From Ophiobolus disseminans (Eukaryota > Ascomycota > Dothideomycetes > Pleosporales > Phaeosphaeriaceae), in NCBI GenBank assembly GCA_010093685.1, contig MU006222.1, forward strand, positions 1 through 64,000: a stretch of 64,000 bases of DNA, given 5' to 3'. Positions 22,723 to 34,877 of the stretch are shown here, in pieces. A program made the translations under genes and the position numbers. The number at the start of each line of letters is the position of its first letter. The stretch's first letter is position 1. The notes beneath the pieces are model-generated. The model was not told the origin of the DNA. It did not search any database and saw only the letters and a program-made list of their open reading frames with translations.

Positions 22723-24602
22723 ATGGACTTTATCGGACCACACCGTGTTTTAAGCACACCTACATCTATCGTGATTAGCGGTACTCTCTTCCTGGCCGCT
22801 TTTCTGTTCTACCGATGGCTTCTACCCAAGCCTATCGCTGGCATTTTTTACAGTAAGCGACGAACACAGCCCAGGCGATCCAAGCTGATCATGTTCCCTG
22901 CCATCAGATGAGGAAGCCACCAAGTCGATTTTTGGCGACATCCCGTCCATGCTGGCTCATCTCAAGCAGTCACAAGCCCTGGTCGATTGGCTACTACAAC
23001 ACAACACTCGACATCAATCTCCCATTGTACAGGTGTTTGCAGACCTCTTTGGAAAGCCCATGGTAGTCATTAGCGACTACCGTGAGATTCAGGTAACACT
23101 CAGACATCTTCTCATTGACAGTCTCTGACATCAGTAGGATATTGTTATGCGCCGCACGAAAGAGTTCGACAAACCTGATATGATTAGCGATATGTTTTAT
23201 GGCATCAACGAGGACCATCACACAGTCAAGGTCTCAAACGACGAGTTCAGGTACCAGCGTAAACTTATGCAGGACCTTATGGCACCACAATTTCTTCACA
23301 ACATCGCGGTACCTCAACTACACTCCAACTTTAAGGACCTGGTCGACATGTGGTCGGAGAAAATGCGCCTTAGCGAGGGTCGACCGTTCTCGGTAAAGCA
23401 CGATATCTACATAACTGGATTGGAGGCAATATGGGGCGCGGTGTTTGGCAACCAAGGCAGTGAGACTGTCACACGCAAACAAATCGACGTGCTCTCTCGT
23501 CAGAAGAACGTCCAGATTCCCTCGTCAACAGATGACGCTGTCGAATTCGCCGAAGTGGCCGCACCACCGGCATTCGATGCAGTTCTCAAACTTACAGATA
23601 GTCTTGAGCACGTTGGAAAGTCGCCGTTCCCTCGCACTCTAGGCTTTGCAATGCGGTACTTCCCATCCATCAGCAAACATGTCAAAGTTAAAGACCGTGC
23701 AGTGTCCGAGGAGATTGCGAAGGCGGAAAAAAGAATGGCGGAGAACAAGGGCGACACGAATAAGATGACAAACGCTGTCGACCATATGCTGCGCAGAGAG
23801 CAGATAGGTGCTGAGAAGCAGCACCGTGCGCCTGATTATCAGTCTAAGGTCATGGTTGCAGAGGTACGTTATCAGCATGTCATTACATGGCAGGTATGGC
23901 GCTAATGATGAAATGCAGCTTTTTGGGCTTCTTATCGCAGGTCATGACACTACTTCGACCACGCTTTGTTGGGCAGTCAAATTCCTCGCCGCAGACCAAG
24001 CCGTTCAAAGCAAACTCCGTTCAACACTCCAGTCGCTCTATCCCGCCGCACGGTCCGAAAACCGCTTTCCATCCGCACAAGAAATAGCAACGACCCCGAG
24101 CAACTACCTGGACGCCTGCATCGAAGAGATCATCCGCTGTGGTGGCACTGCCGGCGTCTTGACCAGAACCACAACCACGGACGTCATTATCCTCGGCCAC
24201 GCCATCCCCAAGGGAACTCGAATCGTCATGATGAGTCACGGTGGTGGCGTCATGGAGCCTCCCTTCAAGATCGATGATAAGCTGCGCAACGAAACATATC
24301 TAAAATCCGACAGCCGCAGGACCGGAGACTGGGACACTGAGAACATACAGGAATTCAACCCTGAGCGATGGATTGTGAATGGCGAGTTTGATGCCTCGGC
24401 TGGACCACATATCATGTTTGGAGCAGGACCAAGAGGATGCTTTGGACGGAAGTTGGCGTACTTGGAGCTCAGGCTGGCTATTGTGCTTATTATCTGGACC
24501 TTTGAACTGCAGGACGTGCCGGAGAAGTACGCGGGTTGGGAAGCGATTGATCAGCTGACGCATGGGCCGATTGACTGTTATGTTAGGCTTGCGAAGGCTT
24601 GA
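22723..24602 (+). CDS. Cytochrome P450 monooxygenase
   Basis: Predicted 574-residue protein from exons 22723-22852, 22908-23092, 23138-23863 and 23919-24602. A membrane anchor lies at about residues 14-34 before a Pro-containing hinge (LLPKPIAG). The I-helix oxygen-activation motif AGHDTT is at 354-359, the K-helix ExxR at 417-420 and the heme loop FGAGPRGCFG at 514-523 with ligand Cys521. All introns are GT-AG with continuous frames. The family and substrate are not assigned. The cysteine loop and I helix are complete, so it is likely active. It lies near an aldo/keto reductase and a Zn2Cys6 factor, but no backbone synthase is present. Confidence 0.92.
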
Positions 24603-24889
24603 AGCAGGAGAAGGGACGTTTGGCGGATTACTGTCTTAGTTTCAGTTTCCACGGATTTGCGAATTGATGTTCTGGGGTTTAGACCGTTGACGCAGGATAG
24701 TACATTCTGATGATATTCAGTCTTCCCTAAAACACGAATTCAACTGTTTGGAACCATCTCAAACAAGGCCTGTTCATCACTATGACATGATGACAACCTT
24801 ACTTGACTCCATGCAGCACCTGGGTGAGCCCTTGTTTTGTCGCAACGTTCAAGACTGCCGTACCCCGTTCAACAATAGCGAGCCAGAGC

Positions 24890-25706
24890 CTAATCAACAG
24901 CGGGATCGAAGCTACTTGGCATCAGCTCAATCGTCCACAAAGCCTGAGTGAGGCGCGAGTCAAAGACCTTAGCGGCTAGGGCTTGACAGCGCTCCAGATG
25001 CTCTGCCTTGACAAGAAGCACAAACTTGACCTGCAGCGCATGGCGTGATTCATACAACCCTAGCATGATCCAATGAAAATCGTCTACCAGACTAATGTAC
25101 GCTCCTTCTACCAGCTCAAGCATGATTCGGACGACAACGCAGGGACTGCTGTGGAATTGTTGAATGGATCGATGGTAGAACACTGCGAGATCGCTCGCAT
25201 GGGTACCAAGTTTAGCCACAGGATAGAGTACTCTAAGGTTCTCCTCAAATCTAGCTAGCTCGTCCTCTGAAAACAAGGAGTGCGTGCTTGGTGTGGTTTC
25301 TTGCTTTGCCAAGCTCATGGAATGGCCCATGACGAGTATCGATAGGAGCTGCGACAAGTCAACTAGTTGATAACTTGAAGTGTAGCCTATGTGAAGGGGC
25401 CAGCCGAGGCGAAGAGTCAGGCAAGGCGTGAGAGTCCTACGACGGCGGTTCAGAATGGAGGAGGCTTCTTGTCGTATGTGCTTCGAGGTTCGCAATAAGC
25501 TGACGTCTAGGTCGCGATAGTAGATTTCCGAGCCACGGAAATTCAACTTGCGCCTTGTCTCGGCACATACGTGGTCGTATACCATGAGCTGGAGTTCGGT
25601 GGGAAGACGCATGAGTGGGGACTGGCAATGTTAGTGTGATTGTAGTGATTGTAGTGGGGCAATTTTGACTGACAAGAATGGGAGAAATCTGTTTTGCGGA
25701 GTCCAT
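24890..25706 (-). CDS. F-box-like hypothetical protein
   Basis: Predicted about 251 residues from a short first exon (25706-25674, MDSAKQISPIL) and the main exon (25621-24890). The main exon begins SPLMRLPTELQLMVYDHVC, an F-box-like motif. The body has LLRTSKHIRQEASSIL, typical of the fungal F-box/DUF family. The donor (GTCAGT) is non-consensus, although CACTAAC and GCCAG at the 3' end are good, so the true start could instead be the internal Met at 25612. It is in tandem with a second F-box-like gene on the same strand. Confidence 0.65.
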
Positions 25707-25955
25707 GGCGGATTGTTGTGGTTGAACGAAACGAGGGCAAGCTGTCCTGGATGTATTCACGTGGTCGCCTGCTGGGCGCAAAGAAAGTTTGGAGGTAATC
25801 AGATGGGGAGAAACGTCGAGGAAGCGAGGAGTAGAGGAAACTAGTATTTCTAGAAGGGACCGCGCGGGGCCTTGGCGCCTATGCAAACGTTTCGGGCACG
25901 TAAAGGTGAGAGCGACTTTTAGGCGTGGGCAGACCTGTCAGAACAAGGACCTGCA

Positions 25956-27209
25956 CTACTGAATAGCATCGGACATGTCACGCAAGTAATCTTCCCATAT
26001 GGAGCACTCCCGGGCAGGCAACTCTTGTGCATACAATGGATCATGCTCCAGTTGATGGACGAATGTTTGCTCAGCATTCTGCCTCTTTTCACTCTCCTCT
26101 TCGCCCCAGGCAATCTGCATACGAACCATTGCTTTACGAACGCCCTCTTCCAATATATTTTTGACCTCACTCCGATGCCGTTCAAAAGAATCTTTGTACT
26201 CATCCAGGGGAACAGACCCATTCCAATCTTCATTGTGCGAAGTTTGAAATGCATGGGCGGTCCACTCTCCAGGCGCTTCGAAGGTTCTCCCGCAGATGTG
26301 CTTGGGACATTGGAAGGGCTCGGCTCGACCGTCGAACTGGTGCCGCTCGCGTGCTTCGATGAGTATCTTTGAAGTAGCTCGTGCCTTGCCAACGTGGCGG
26401 AATAGTTGGTAATAGTGATGTTGCCATTCACCAACTGGACCACGGAAGATCTTTGGGGGTAGTAGGACATGTTGCTCGCCAACCGAGTCTACGAGGATAT
26501 TGCCATCGTCTGGCCGCCGCCAAAGCCTTCTTTCGAGGTAGCCTTCGTCCTCTATTGCGCGAACAATGGAAATCGAGACGTCAATGACCGGCGGATGCAT
26601 GCGAAGCATCAGATCGAGCTCATGAGGTAGTGCTGTTTCAGTGAGTCGATAGCTGTCTTCGCTCACGATAATACGGGTTGCTCGAGGGAAGCGCGACTGC
26701 ACAGTCTGCCACCAGTCATGGATGCGGTCCTCTAGTGTCGAGGCTGGCATTCGGGGAGAGCGGCCAGCTGCCCAGTATTGACGTTCAAAATCGAAAAGAA
26801 GTGTTGAGCAAGATTCAAGATCGATTGCAAGCTGTTCCACAAGAGCCATGGAATCGGTATCGCAATGTGTTTGCCCGGTGTACCCTCCAGTCAACAGCCA
26901 TTCGCCATCAACATGGTACCATGTATCTGGATAAGACCAGAAGAGCTTCTTGGCTTCGGTCCTCATGGCAGATGATACTCGCATCAGCGCCCATAAAGTT
27001 GGTCGGTCGCATGACCAGAGTATGTGCAATTGCAGCTCCGTTGGCAACATATCGAGGGGTAGAACAGAACCATGTTGGGACGATGGTTGCTCTCTTTTGA
27101 CCGAGTGTGCGAAGGAGATGCGCGGCTCGCCAAGTTCGGTGACTTGAATATCCCAGTCTAGAGGCTTGTTCCATGGAGCTGGTTTAATGGCGCTCATTGA
27201 TTGAGACAT
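25956..27209 (-). CDS. F-box-like hypothetical protein
   Basis: Intronless frame of 417 residues. An F-box-like motif (LPLDMLPTELQLHILWSCDR) lies near residues 50-69, followed by LWALMRVSSAMRTEAKKLFW. A possible degenerate C2H2-like segment (FQCPKHICGRTF ... H) sits near 320. The C-terminal part is charged and helical. The function is unknown; family knowledge suggests substrate recognition. It is divergent from the mL40 gene, with starts 250 bp apart. Confidence 0.75.
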   Translation of the reverse strand: MSQSMSAIKPAPWNKPLDWDIQVTELGEPRISFAHSVKREQPSSQHGSVLPLDMLPTELQLHILWSCDRPTLWALMRVSSAMRTEAKKLFWSYPDTWYHVDGEWLLTGGYTGQTHCDTDSMALVEQLAIDLESCSTLLFDFERQYWAAGRSPRMPASTLEDRIHDWWQTVQSRFPRATRIIVSEDSYRLTETALPHELDLMLRMHPPVIDVSISIVRAIEDEGYLERRLWRRPDDGNILVDSVGEQHVLLPPKIFRGPVGEWQHHYYQLFRHVGKARATSKILIEARERHQFDGRAEPFQCPKHICGRTFEAPGEWTAHAFQTSHNEDWNGSVPLDEYKDSFERHRSEVKNILEEGVRKAMVRMQIAWGEEESEKRQNAEQTFVHQLEHDPLYAQELPARECSIWEDYLRDMSDAIQ

Positions 27210-27458
27210 GATTAAAATCTGATTAGCTTGTATTATGCTCCACGAGTGATGGTGATGGTTAGCAGTATTCAGTAGCTGTGCACTTTGACGTTGGATGCAG
27301 AAGCTGGTGCCTGGCTGGAGAGATGGTGAAGTCGGACCTCCGCCACGCTAGCCATCTTGGCACGACAAGGATCATCTGCATCTCGAATTCCATCCCAAAA
27401 TCTACCGTCGCCGGCCTCGACATCACCTGCGCAACATTGCGCCCTTGAACCAACCACG

Positions 27459-28167
27459 ATGAGTCTCTCAAGCTTCCGACCCGTGTTCCGATCCTTCAAG
27501 CCATCAACCCGCATACTCTCTGCCTTCCAGCGCACACCACAATGCCTGCAGCAACGAACACCCGCATACACATCCCCATTCTCATCAACATCGCGCATGC
27601 AAAAACGGAGTAAAAAGGGCCCAGGCCTGGATCCGAGGATAAGTACGTTACCCTGCAGGGAATCATCTCAGTACAACCTTCCCCCTCTAATTCCAATCCC
27701 GCCTGCAATCACTATCCAAGATCGTCTATCATGACACCACTGTCTAACAATGTCCATTAGCATCAATACGCTACCACCTCTCCCACCCCCTCACCCCACG
27801 CCCCCTCCACTTCTCCCGCACCCGCTCCCTCCGCCACTGGACCATCCACCGCGCCTGGCTACTCTTCCTGCGCAAGCGCCGCGCCGCCGAAGCGCTCGAG
27901 CTCGAGCGGCAATACATGTCGATGCGAGCTGCATGCGAGCACCTGCGTCTGATGGACAGCAACGGCAATCGCGTATCGGAGGACGAGGCGGGTGGCCAAG
28001 GACCGGATGCTGGCACGCTTGGTGTGAAGGGCAGGGAAGTGGGACGGTTGTATCGCAGTGCGATGATTAAGAGGGGGATCTGGGGAAGTGTGCCGGTGGA
28101 GTATGGGCGGATTCAGACGGATTTTCCGGGGCGGGAGGGGTGGAATCATGGGTGGACGAGGAACTGA
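27459..28167 (+). CDS. mrpl28: Mitochondrial large-subunit ribosomal protein mL40
   Basis: Predicted 196 residues from exons 27459-27642 and 27761-28167. The N-terminus is Arg/Ser-rich, as in a mitochondrial presequence. Across the phase-1 intron (TCTAAC then CATTAG) the frame continues into IRYHLSHPLTPRPLHFSRTR and LRHWTIHRAW, the hallmark of fungal mL40 (yeast Mrpl28). It ends with GRLYRSAMIKRGIWGSVPVE and GWNHGWTRN. It is a structural component of the 54S mitoribosomal subunit. It converges with rho2. Confidence 0.9.
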
Positions 28168-28587
28168 GAAAGGAGGATGCACGAAAAGTAGTATTGGAGA
28201 AACATGCAGCAACAATTGATCTTTCGAGATGTGGTATGTAATACTACTAGCACTCCACGGCCCTCCTCTGCGTCTCTACTCTTGCCGAGCTCCAGCACTT
28301 ATTGCCAACGAGTAGATCCATGCCCCTAAGATATGCACACAGATAGTAATGAGCGGAAGATGACCGTCATCATCGTCATTAGCGACTCAAAGTCCCGTCC
28401 TCCAAAGACCCTACGCTCAATATATTTAGCACGAACAGAAGCAACATGCAGCCCCGAGACGCAATTTTTGCAAGAAATGAGGAATGCAGCAGGCGCTCAA
28501 AACGCCCAAGTGGCCAAAACAGCCCAGTATACAACGCCGTGGAACACCGCCCAATGCAGCTGCCGACAGAAGGAGAAGTGTGTTGGC

Positions 28588-29719
28588 TTATAGAATGACG
28601 CAGCATCCGTTGCTCTCTTTCTTGTCGACGGAGAGCAGTGCGGCGCGTGTAGCAGCCTCGAAGACGTCATCGACACCATCGCCAGTCAGTGAACTGCACT
28701 CGAGGTACTTTCGCGCGCCGATCAGCTCCTTGATCTCGCTTCCAGCCTTGGTGGTCGTGAACTTGAGCGACTTCTTACGCATCTCATCCTGTGCCAGAGG
28801 ATCGTCGCGGAGATCCTTCTTCAAACCGACTAGAATGATTGGGATGCCCTGGCATCTTTCGCGGGCCTCTTCAGCCCACTTGTGTCTGACGTTTTCCAGG
28901 GAGTCGGGCGAGTCGACGGAGAAGCCGATGAGGATCACGTGTGCCTTGCTGTAGGCTAGTGGGCGAAGGCGCTCGTAATCTTCCTGCCCTGCAGTATCCC
29001 AGAGCGCAAGCTGTACGGACTTGCCGTCTACTCTGCAGTCGGTGACGTAGTTTTCGAATACGGTGGGGACATAGCGCTGGGTGAAACGTTAGAATGTGAC
29101 ATTGGCAACCGTGCGCTGCTCCGCCGAAGGGAGTACCCACCGTGGGAAAATAACCCAGCGTAAAGACACTCAGAAGACTAGTCTTGCCGCAAGCACCGTC
29201 GCCTATGATTACTAGCTTCCTGTGGGTCGTTGATCAGCTTCGGTACGTTATCGAATTCGACCGGACAGTCTCCGGTCTTCGGTGGGATGGTATGAAATAG
29301 GAAAGGGATAGTGGAGCATTCAGGTACGAGGTGTATGAGAATACGGCCGACCAAACAGAATAAAAAGTGGACATGGGGGTTCCTGTAGGGCAGGCTATTT
29401 TTAGTCGGAGTGTCGTCCGACTGGGATACGCCAACCCAGAGCTTGGACGCGAACCGGGGTCCTGCAACAGCGCCGAACTATTGATGCATGTCCTGGCTGA
29501 AGCAACACGAGATGAACAGGACTTGGGAAAGAAGTGGGCAAGGCGGGTAGTTGCAACGATGCGGCCAGACGGACGGAGCAAATGCGAAACCAACAAAACA
29601 AGAAACGGGCGGGAAATGCGAGGGATGGAGGCTCAGACCAGGGTAGAAAGGTTTGTAGATCTTACTGAGACATGTACATACCTCCGCATAACGGGCTCGC
29701 CATTTTGCTGTTGCGACAT
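28588..29719 (-). CDS. rho2: Rho-family GTPase Rho2
   Basis: Predicted 201 residues from exons 29719-29682, 29219-29141 and 29076-28588. The P-loop GDGACGKTS is at 19-27; the effector loop TRYVPTVFENYVTDC, the switch II WDTAGQEDYERLRP and the insert KKDLRDDP follow. The C-terminus is CCVIL: a CAAX box for geranylgeranylation with an adjacent palmitoylable Cys. TSLLSVFTLGYFPT and ARKYLECSSLTGDGVDDVFE match Rho2 rather than Rho1 (no polybasic tail). In fission yeast, Rho2 acts at the plasma membrane through protein kinase C and alpha-glucan synthase. The first intron (29681-29220, about 460 bp) is unusually long for this window. It is divergent from nst1 over about 930 bp. Confidence 0.93.
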
Positions 29720-30652
29720 TCTGACTGTGCGGTAGAGGCGATAGCGATTGGACGAGAATGGACCCGGCTGGAGCAACCGAAAGAAGTGCTTATAGAGGGT
29801 CGACTTGCGCGTTGTCGTGTGGTGTGTGGTATGTGATGGATGATACCGCCCAGACGTCGAAAGCGTGTGTTGGTGTGTCGCCGTGAGGGTAGGTGCCGGA
29901 GGATTTTGCGGCCTTCTCAGCTGCCGGAGCGGTGGGTGTGTTTGTTGGAGGCAGCAAACGAGCGATGCTCGGCAGACAGTGTCGCCCAATCAAGGGTTCC
30001 ACGCGGGCAGAAGCGACAGCGGGCGGGTGGGCGAGAGCGGCGAGGGGGTGCGAGTTGGGTGCGAGTTGGGTGCGGCGGCGAAAGGCTGGGTGCGAGCGAT
30101 GGGCGGAGAGGGTGAAGGATGCACGAGCTGGAGGTCGCAATGCCTGGCGAGCGGCGGGCGACTGCTTTAATAATGAATCGGACCGGCGTGCGCGCAAGCT
30201 GGGACTCTGGCGGCTGGAACACGAATAGCTTAGCGTGGGTCTTGAGGGGGAGGAGAGTCGGCGTGCGGGTGTTGAGTAGCATGTTGGACTGCGCCTTCCC
30301 AGGGCTTCCCTTCTGGAAGGCGCGCCAAGCACGACCTGCCGCTAGGGCTGTTACGTTCCGCTTTCCGCAGTCCCATCTACCACAAGCATAACGCCCAACG
30401 GCTCCAGCAAACGACGCCGAAGACGCTGCTTTTCCACAACATTCGACGGCCACCCAGCGGAGACGGTGCCGCTTATTGCTCCCAAACGGTGCGTACCGGC
30501 CCCTCCAATTACTGCCACCCTCGTCCTTTGCTCCCTCGCACGACCCGCCATAGCTCCTAGCCGCCGTCGTCGCAGCTGTCACCTGGCTGTCACCCCCGGG
30601 AGCGATACTGACGTTCAGACACAGCCCGGACACCCCCGCCGCACTCGATTCC
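29720..30652. promoter_or_regulatory. Divergent promoter region, rho2 and nst1
   Basis: About 930 bp separate the two divergent start codons. Many long frames cross here but they lack splice support and mirror GC-rich composition. It is probably a shared promoter with long leaders. No specific binding site is claimed. Confidence 0.4.
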
Positions 30653-33600
30653 ATGGCCCAGGGCACCAGAGGCCCAGCAATGTCGCCCAACGGCACCGGC
30701 ACCGCAGCACACCCGCCCGCCCCCAGCGCCGTCAACCGCAAGAAGCAGAAGCGGCGGGAGAAGGAGGCCGCGCGGAAGGCAGCCCACGAGCCCGAGCCCG
30801 AGTCCCCAGCGCCCTCGCGGAACGGCGTCTCCAGCGGCCACAGCCATCTGCCCGCCAGCGCTGCCCACGCCCGCCAGCCGACACCGCAGTACGCCGAAGA
30901 CGACCTGGACGAGGGGCCCTATGACGACGAGGACAACTACTACTCGGACGAGGAGGTGGAGCACTACGAGCACGCATACGCGAACGGGCACTACCAGCAG
31001 GGCTATGCGCATGCGCCATTGCCCGACAGCAGCAGCAAGAAGCCGCGCAGGAAGAAGAAAGGCGCGTCTGCTCCACCCCCGCTCGCATACACGCAGCACG
31101 TTGCACCGCGCCACAGCCCCGCACCGAGCCATTCCGTGTCGCGGTCCGGGAAGAAGGATCGCATATGGAACACGTCGACGGCCGAGGAGCGGGAGCGCAT
31201 CCGCGAGTTCTGGCTGTCCCTCGGCGAGGACGACCGCAAGTCGCTCGTCAAGATCGAAAAGGAGGCCGTCCTGCGCAAAATGAAGGAGCAGCAGAAGCAC
31301 TCGTGCAGCTGTTCGGTGTGCGGGCGGAAGCGCACCGCCATCGAGGAGGAGCTGGAGGTTCTGTATGATGCCTACTATGAAGAACTCGAGCAGTACGCGC
31401 ACCACCAGCAAGACGTCGGTCGCTTCTTGCCTGATGCTAATTTCGGTCATGCTTCCAGTGCCCCACACCCCCGCCCCCTCATGAACACCCACCCGCCCCC
31501 CGGACACTACGACGAGGACGAAGAGGAGGAGGAGGAGTACTCAGACGAGGCCGAAGAACATGACTACTCTGACAGCGAGATCTCGTCTGACCGCGAATAC
31601 GACTCCGAGCGCAGCTTGGCTCAACACCACGAAGCCACGGATTTTTTACATTTCGGGAACAGTCTGCAAGTCAAAGGTACTGATAAATACACATCTACTT
31701 CGGAGGGCGTACTGATGACGTCTAGGCGGGATACTGACAGTCGCTGACGATCTGCTGAAGAACGATGGCAAGAAGTTTATTGAGATGATGGAGCAGCTGG
31801 CCGAGCGCAGGATGGCGCGGGAAGAAGAGGCCCACCAGCAATATCCACACCCGAATGTCCACCCTCGAACGTACAGCGCACATGCGCAGCCTCCCATACA
31901 ACAAGCGCCAGACGAGTACGACGACGGCTCGGTGGAAGACGACGAGGAAGGCTTCGATGACGAAGACTACGAGGAGGACGAAGAAGACGAGGATGTGCGT
32001 ACCGAGTGTAAAGTTCCCGAATCAGGCTAACGGGACGTAGGAAGCCATGACCGAGGAGCAGCGAATGGAGGAGGGCCGACGAATGTTTCAAATATTTGCA
32101 GCGCGAATGTTTGAACAACGGGTGCTACAGGCCTATCGAGAAAAGGTTGCCGCCGAACGCCAAGCACGACTACTCGAGGAACTGGCCGAGGAGGATGAGA
32201 AGAAGGACTTGAAGGAGGCAAAGAAAGCAAAAGAAGCCCAAAAGCGAAAAGAAAAAAAAGACAAGCAGAAGCAGGCTAAAGCAGAGGAAAAGGCCAAACG
32301 TGACGCCGAGATCGCTGCTAAGGAGGCGGAACTTAAGGCTGCGGAGGAGAAGCGGCTGGAGGAACAGCGCAAAAAGCGGGACGAGCAACGGAAGAAGAAA
32401 GAGGCCGAACGCAAAGCCCAGGAGGAGGAGAAACAGCGGAAGGAAGCCGAACGCCAGAAACGACAGCAAGACGAGCGCGAACGACAACAAGAATCCGAGA
32501 GAAAAGCTCGAGAGCAGAAGGCCGTCGAGAAGAAAGCCAAGGATGACGCCAAACGAAAAGAACGCGAAGACCGAGAAGCAAAGGAGAAAGAGGCTCGGGA
32601 GAAGAAGGCCCACGACGAGAAGGAACGCAGAGACCGCGAGACGAGGGCTAAAGCAGACAAAGACCGTATACGGAAGGATGAGCAAGCAACCGCTGCTGCG
32701 CAAACTCCTGGACCACGAAAAGCTTCGCAGACGGTAGCTCCTGCGCTGCCGCCTCAGCTCCTTAAACAGAATTCTTCGTCGGGAATGCCATCTCCTCATG
32801 TGACACCAGCTGTGCCTAAGGCCCCGACCCCAAGTCGCCCTCGCCAGACATCGCAGCATGGCTCGCACGGTTCATCCCCGAAGACCCCACAAGTCGCGCC
32901 TGGGACGAACAATGCCACCTCTCCTACATCTCGAGTGCAACTGCCGGTCATGCCAAAGTCCATATTGACGAAGCCACAGGCTCCGCAACAGCCAAACCAT
33001 GTACACCACGGGCAGCCAGCATCTCCTATGCCACCGATTGGACCACCACCCGGAATGCAAGGGCCGCCCGGGTTGAACATGGGCAATATGCCACCTGGAC
33101 TTAACGGCTTCCATGCCCAGGGCTCCATGATGCCAAACATGATGGGTCCTCGTGTGGGTATGCCGCCATTTTTCCCACCGCAAGCTGGACCCCAGAGCTT
33201 TCGAGGATTTCCACCTCCGGGCATGTCAATGCCGATGCCTCGTGGCTTTCCCATGGATGGACCACCAGGTCTCGGACCAATGCCGGGATTTCCTGGACCA
33301 AATGGGCTGCCATCATTTGGTATGGGTATGCCCACGCACTCTCGTCAAGGCTCAGGGTCGTTTGAAAGGCTCTCCAGCATGGAAAGCCCAATCACAGCAC
33401 CATCGTCACAGCCAATTCAGCGCCCAGCACCTATCCAGCGACCCTCCAGTGTCAAACCAAGTGAAGAGAACAGGCGAAGGCAAGGAGCAGATGTCGACGA
33501 TCTTGCGGCCCATCTTGGCAGCAAAGCTTTGTTGGACGACGAAGAAGATATACCCGAGATACCAGAGCGAAGACCAAGCGTTCCGCATCACGGGTCTATG

Positions 33601-34200
33601 AGAAACGCATCAATTGGATTTGGCTACCCAGATGCGCCTCCTTCACTCCAGACATCATATGGTGGATTTGGTGGATCAACGACTGGTAGCATATGGGGCA
33701 CACCGCCCCTCAACCAGTTTCCATCTGCCGGTGCTCCATGGGGTAACTCACCAACCTCTGGCTTCTTCGGCAACCCTCTGTCGATGAACACGCCACGTGT
33801 GTACGAACGTGGTGCAAATGAGCAACGTCTTGTCTGGCTTCGTCGCATGGTCTGTTCAGCGTGCAAGATGCTCACGGCCAGGCAGTCTACGCCAGACGGC
33901 TACGTTGACGCCTCGGAAGTGCACCACCAAGTCGACACAATACGCAATCCTCTCGAACCCGCAATAGCACCCGATGAGATCAAAGAGGCATGCGACATCA
34001 TCGACGGCACGTCCACCAACGGCGGCGGTTCGCTCGAATACAAGCAGATGGGTGACGGTCGTCTGTCACACATCAGATTCGTCGACACGCAAGGCCCTCC
34101 ACCAACACTTGGCGAGATTGGTAGCCCTGTTCCTGGTCACAGCATGCCAGTGGCTGGCTTTGGAGGCAGGTTCCCTGGTCTTGGACCACAGGGCTTCTAG
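30653..34200 (+). CDS. nst1: Stress response protein Nst1
   Basis: Predicted 1150 residues from exons 30653-31676, 31726-31994 and 32041-34200. The basic N-terminus (RKKQKRREKEAARKAA) is followed by acidic Asp/Glu tracts and the conserved block RIWNTSTAEERERIREFWLS. Next comes CSCSVCGRKRTAIEEELEVL. A segment DDLLKNDGKKFIEMMEQLAE follows the first intron. About 200 residues of Lys/Glu/Arg-rich coiled coil come next, then a Pro/Met/Gly-rich tail. This order and length are those of fungal NST1, named for a negative effect on salt tolerance in yeast. The biochemical role is unresolved. Confidence 0.9.
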
Positions 34201-34877
34201 CATAACTCCAATATCTTTTTTGGTAGCAGTCTCATCAGTATCTGGTAGCCGCCCGGGGCTCCTTTCTGGTTCTTTAAGTAGTTCATTTTCTCACTGCTTC
34301 TCCACACTCTGAATGGAAGGCAAAATTCACTTCTTCTCGTGCAGGATAGTCGTTTTGCGTAAGACGATGTGAGGCTAACATTAGGGTCAATTGGCCCTTG
34401 TTGCCCATGACTTTCACTTCATGGCATTCTTTTGGAACCCTGACAATATCGCAGACTGGACGTGAAAGCTCATCGAATGCCCTAGGATCAATTTCAATAA
34501 CCTATGTTGTCACGTTGATACGTGGTAGAAGTAGGAGTGAGGAGTGACGTGAGAATCATGATAGGATGAATGGTTGCATGGTACGTCTTACGGACTCATG
34601 CTAGCAACGGGATCTGGTTATTTTCAGCACTTGCTCAGGTACAAGTGCCGATGTCGTCAGGCAGCGGAAAGGACGCTCAGCCCTGCGGAATCCCTGCAAG
34701 CGCGTGCGTCATGCATGGCTAGCGTGGAGGGGCCCGCGTTGCATATGCACATCAACACTCTCGCCTGGCGCTGACCGTTAGGTTTCTTCAGCTCTTCGTT
34801 CTTCACCGCTACACGACCATTACTATATCTTTCCACCGCGGCCCTCTTGTAAACCGATAGCTTCAAAGACCGTCACG
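34201..34877. other. Intergenic region between nst1 and pcm1
   Basis: About 680 bp holding the nst1 3' end and the pcm1 promoter. Short frames only; nothing else is recognised. Confidence 0.5.

Noticed and set aside
16661..24602. Secondary-metabolite gene cluster (regulator, reductase, P450)
   Set aside because: No polyketide, peptide or terpene synthase or transporter is present, and gaps are large; adjacency alone is weak.
30590..31507. Long minus-strand open frame (305 codons) opposite nst1
   Set aside because: It mirrors the GC-rich nst1 first exon, has Val/Leu-rich low-complexity sequence and no domain; nst1 on the plus strand is well supported.
32133..32868. Minus-strand Ser/Phe/Leu-rich frames
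   Set aside because: They are the antisense of the Lys/Glu coiled coil of nst1.
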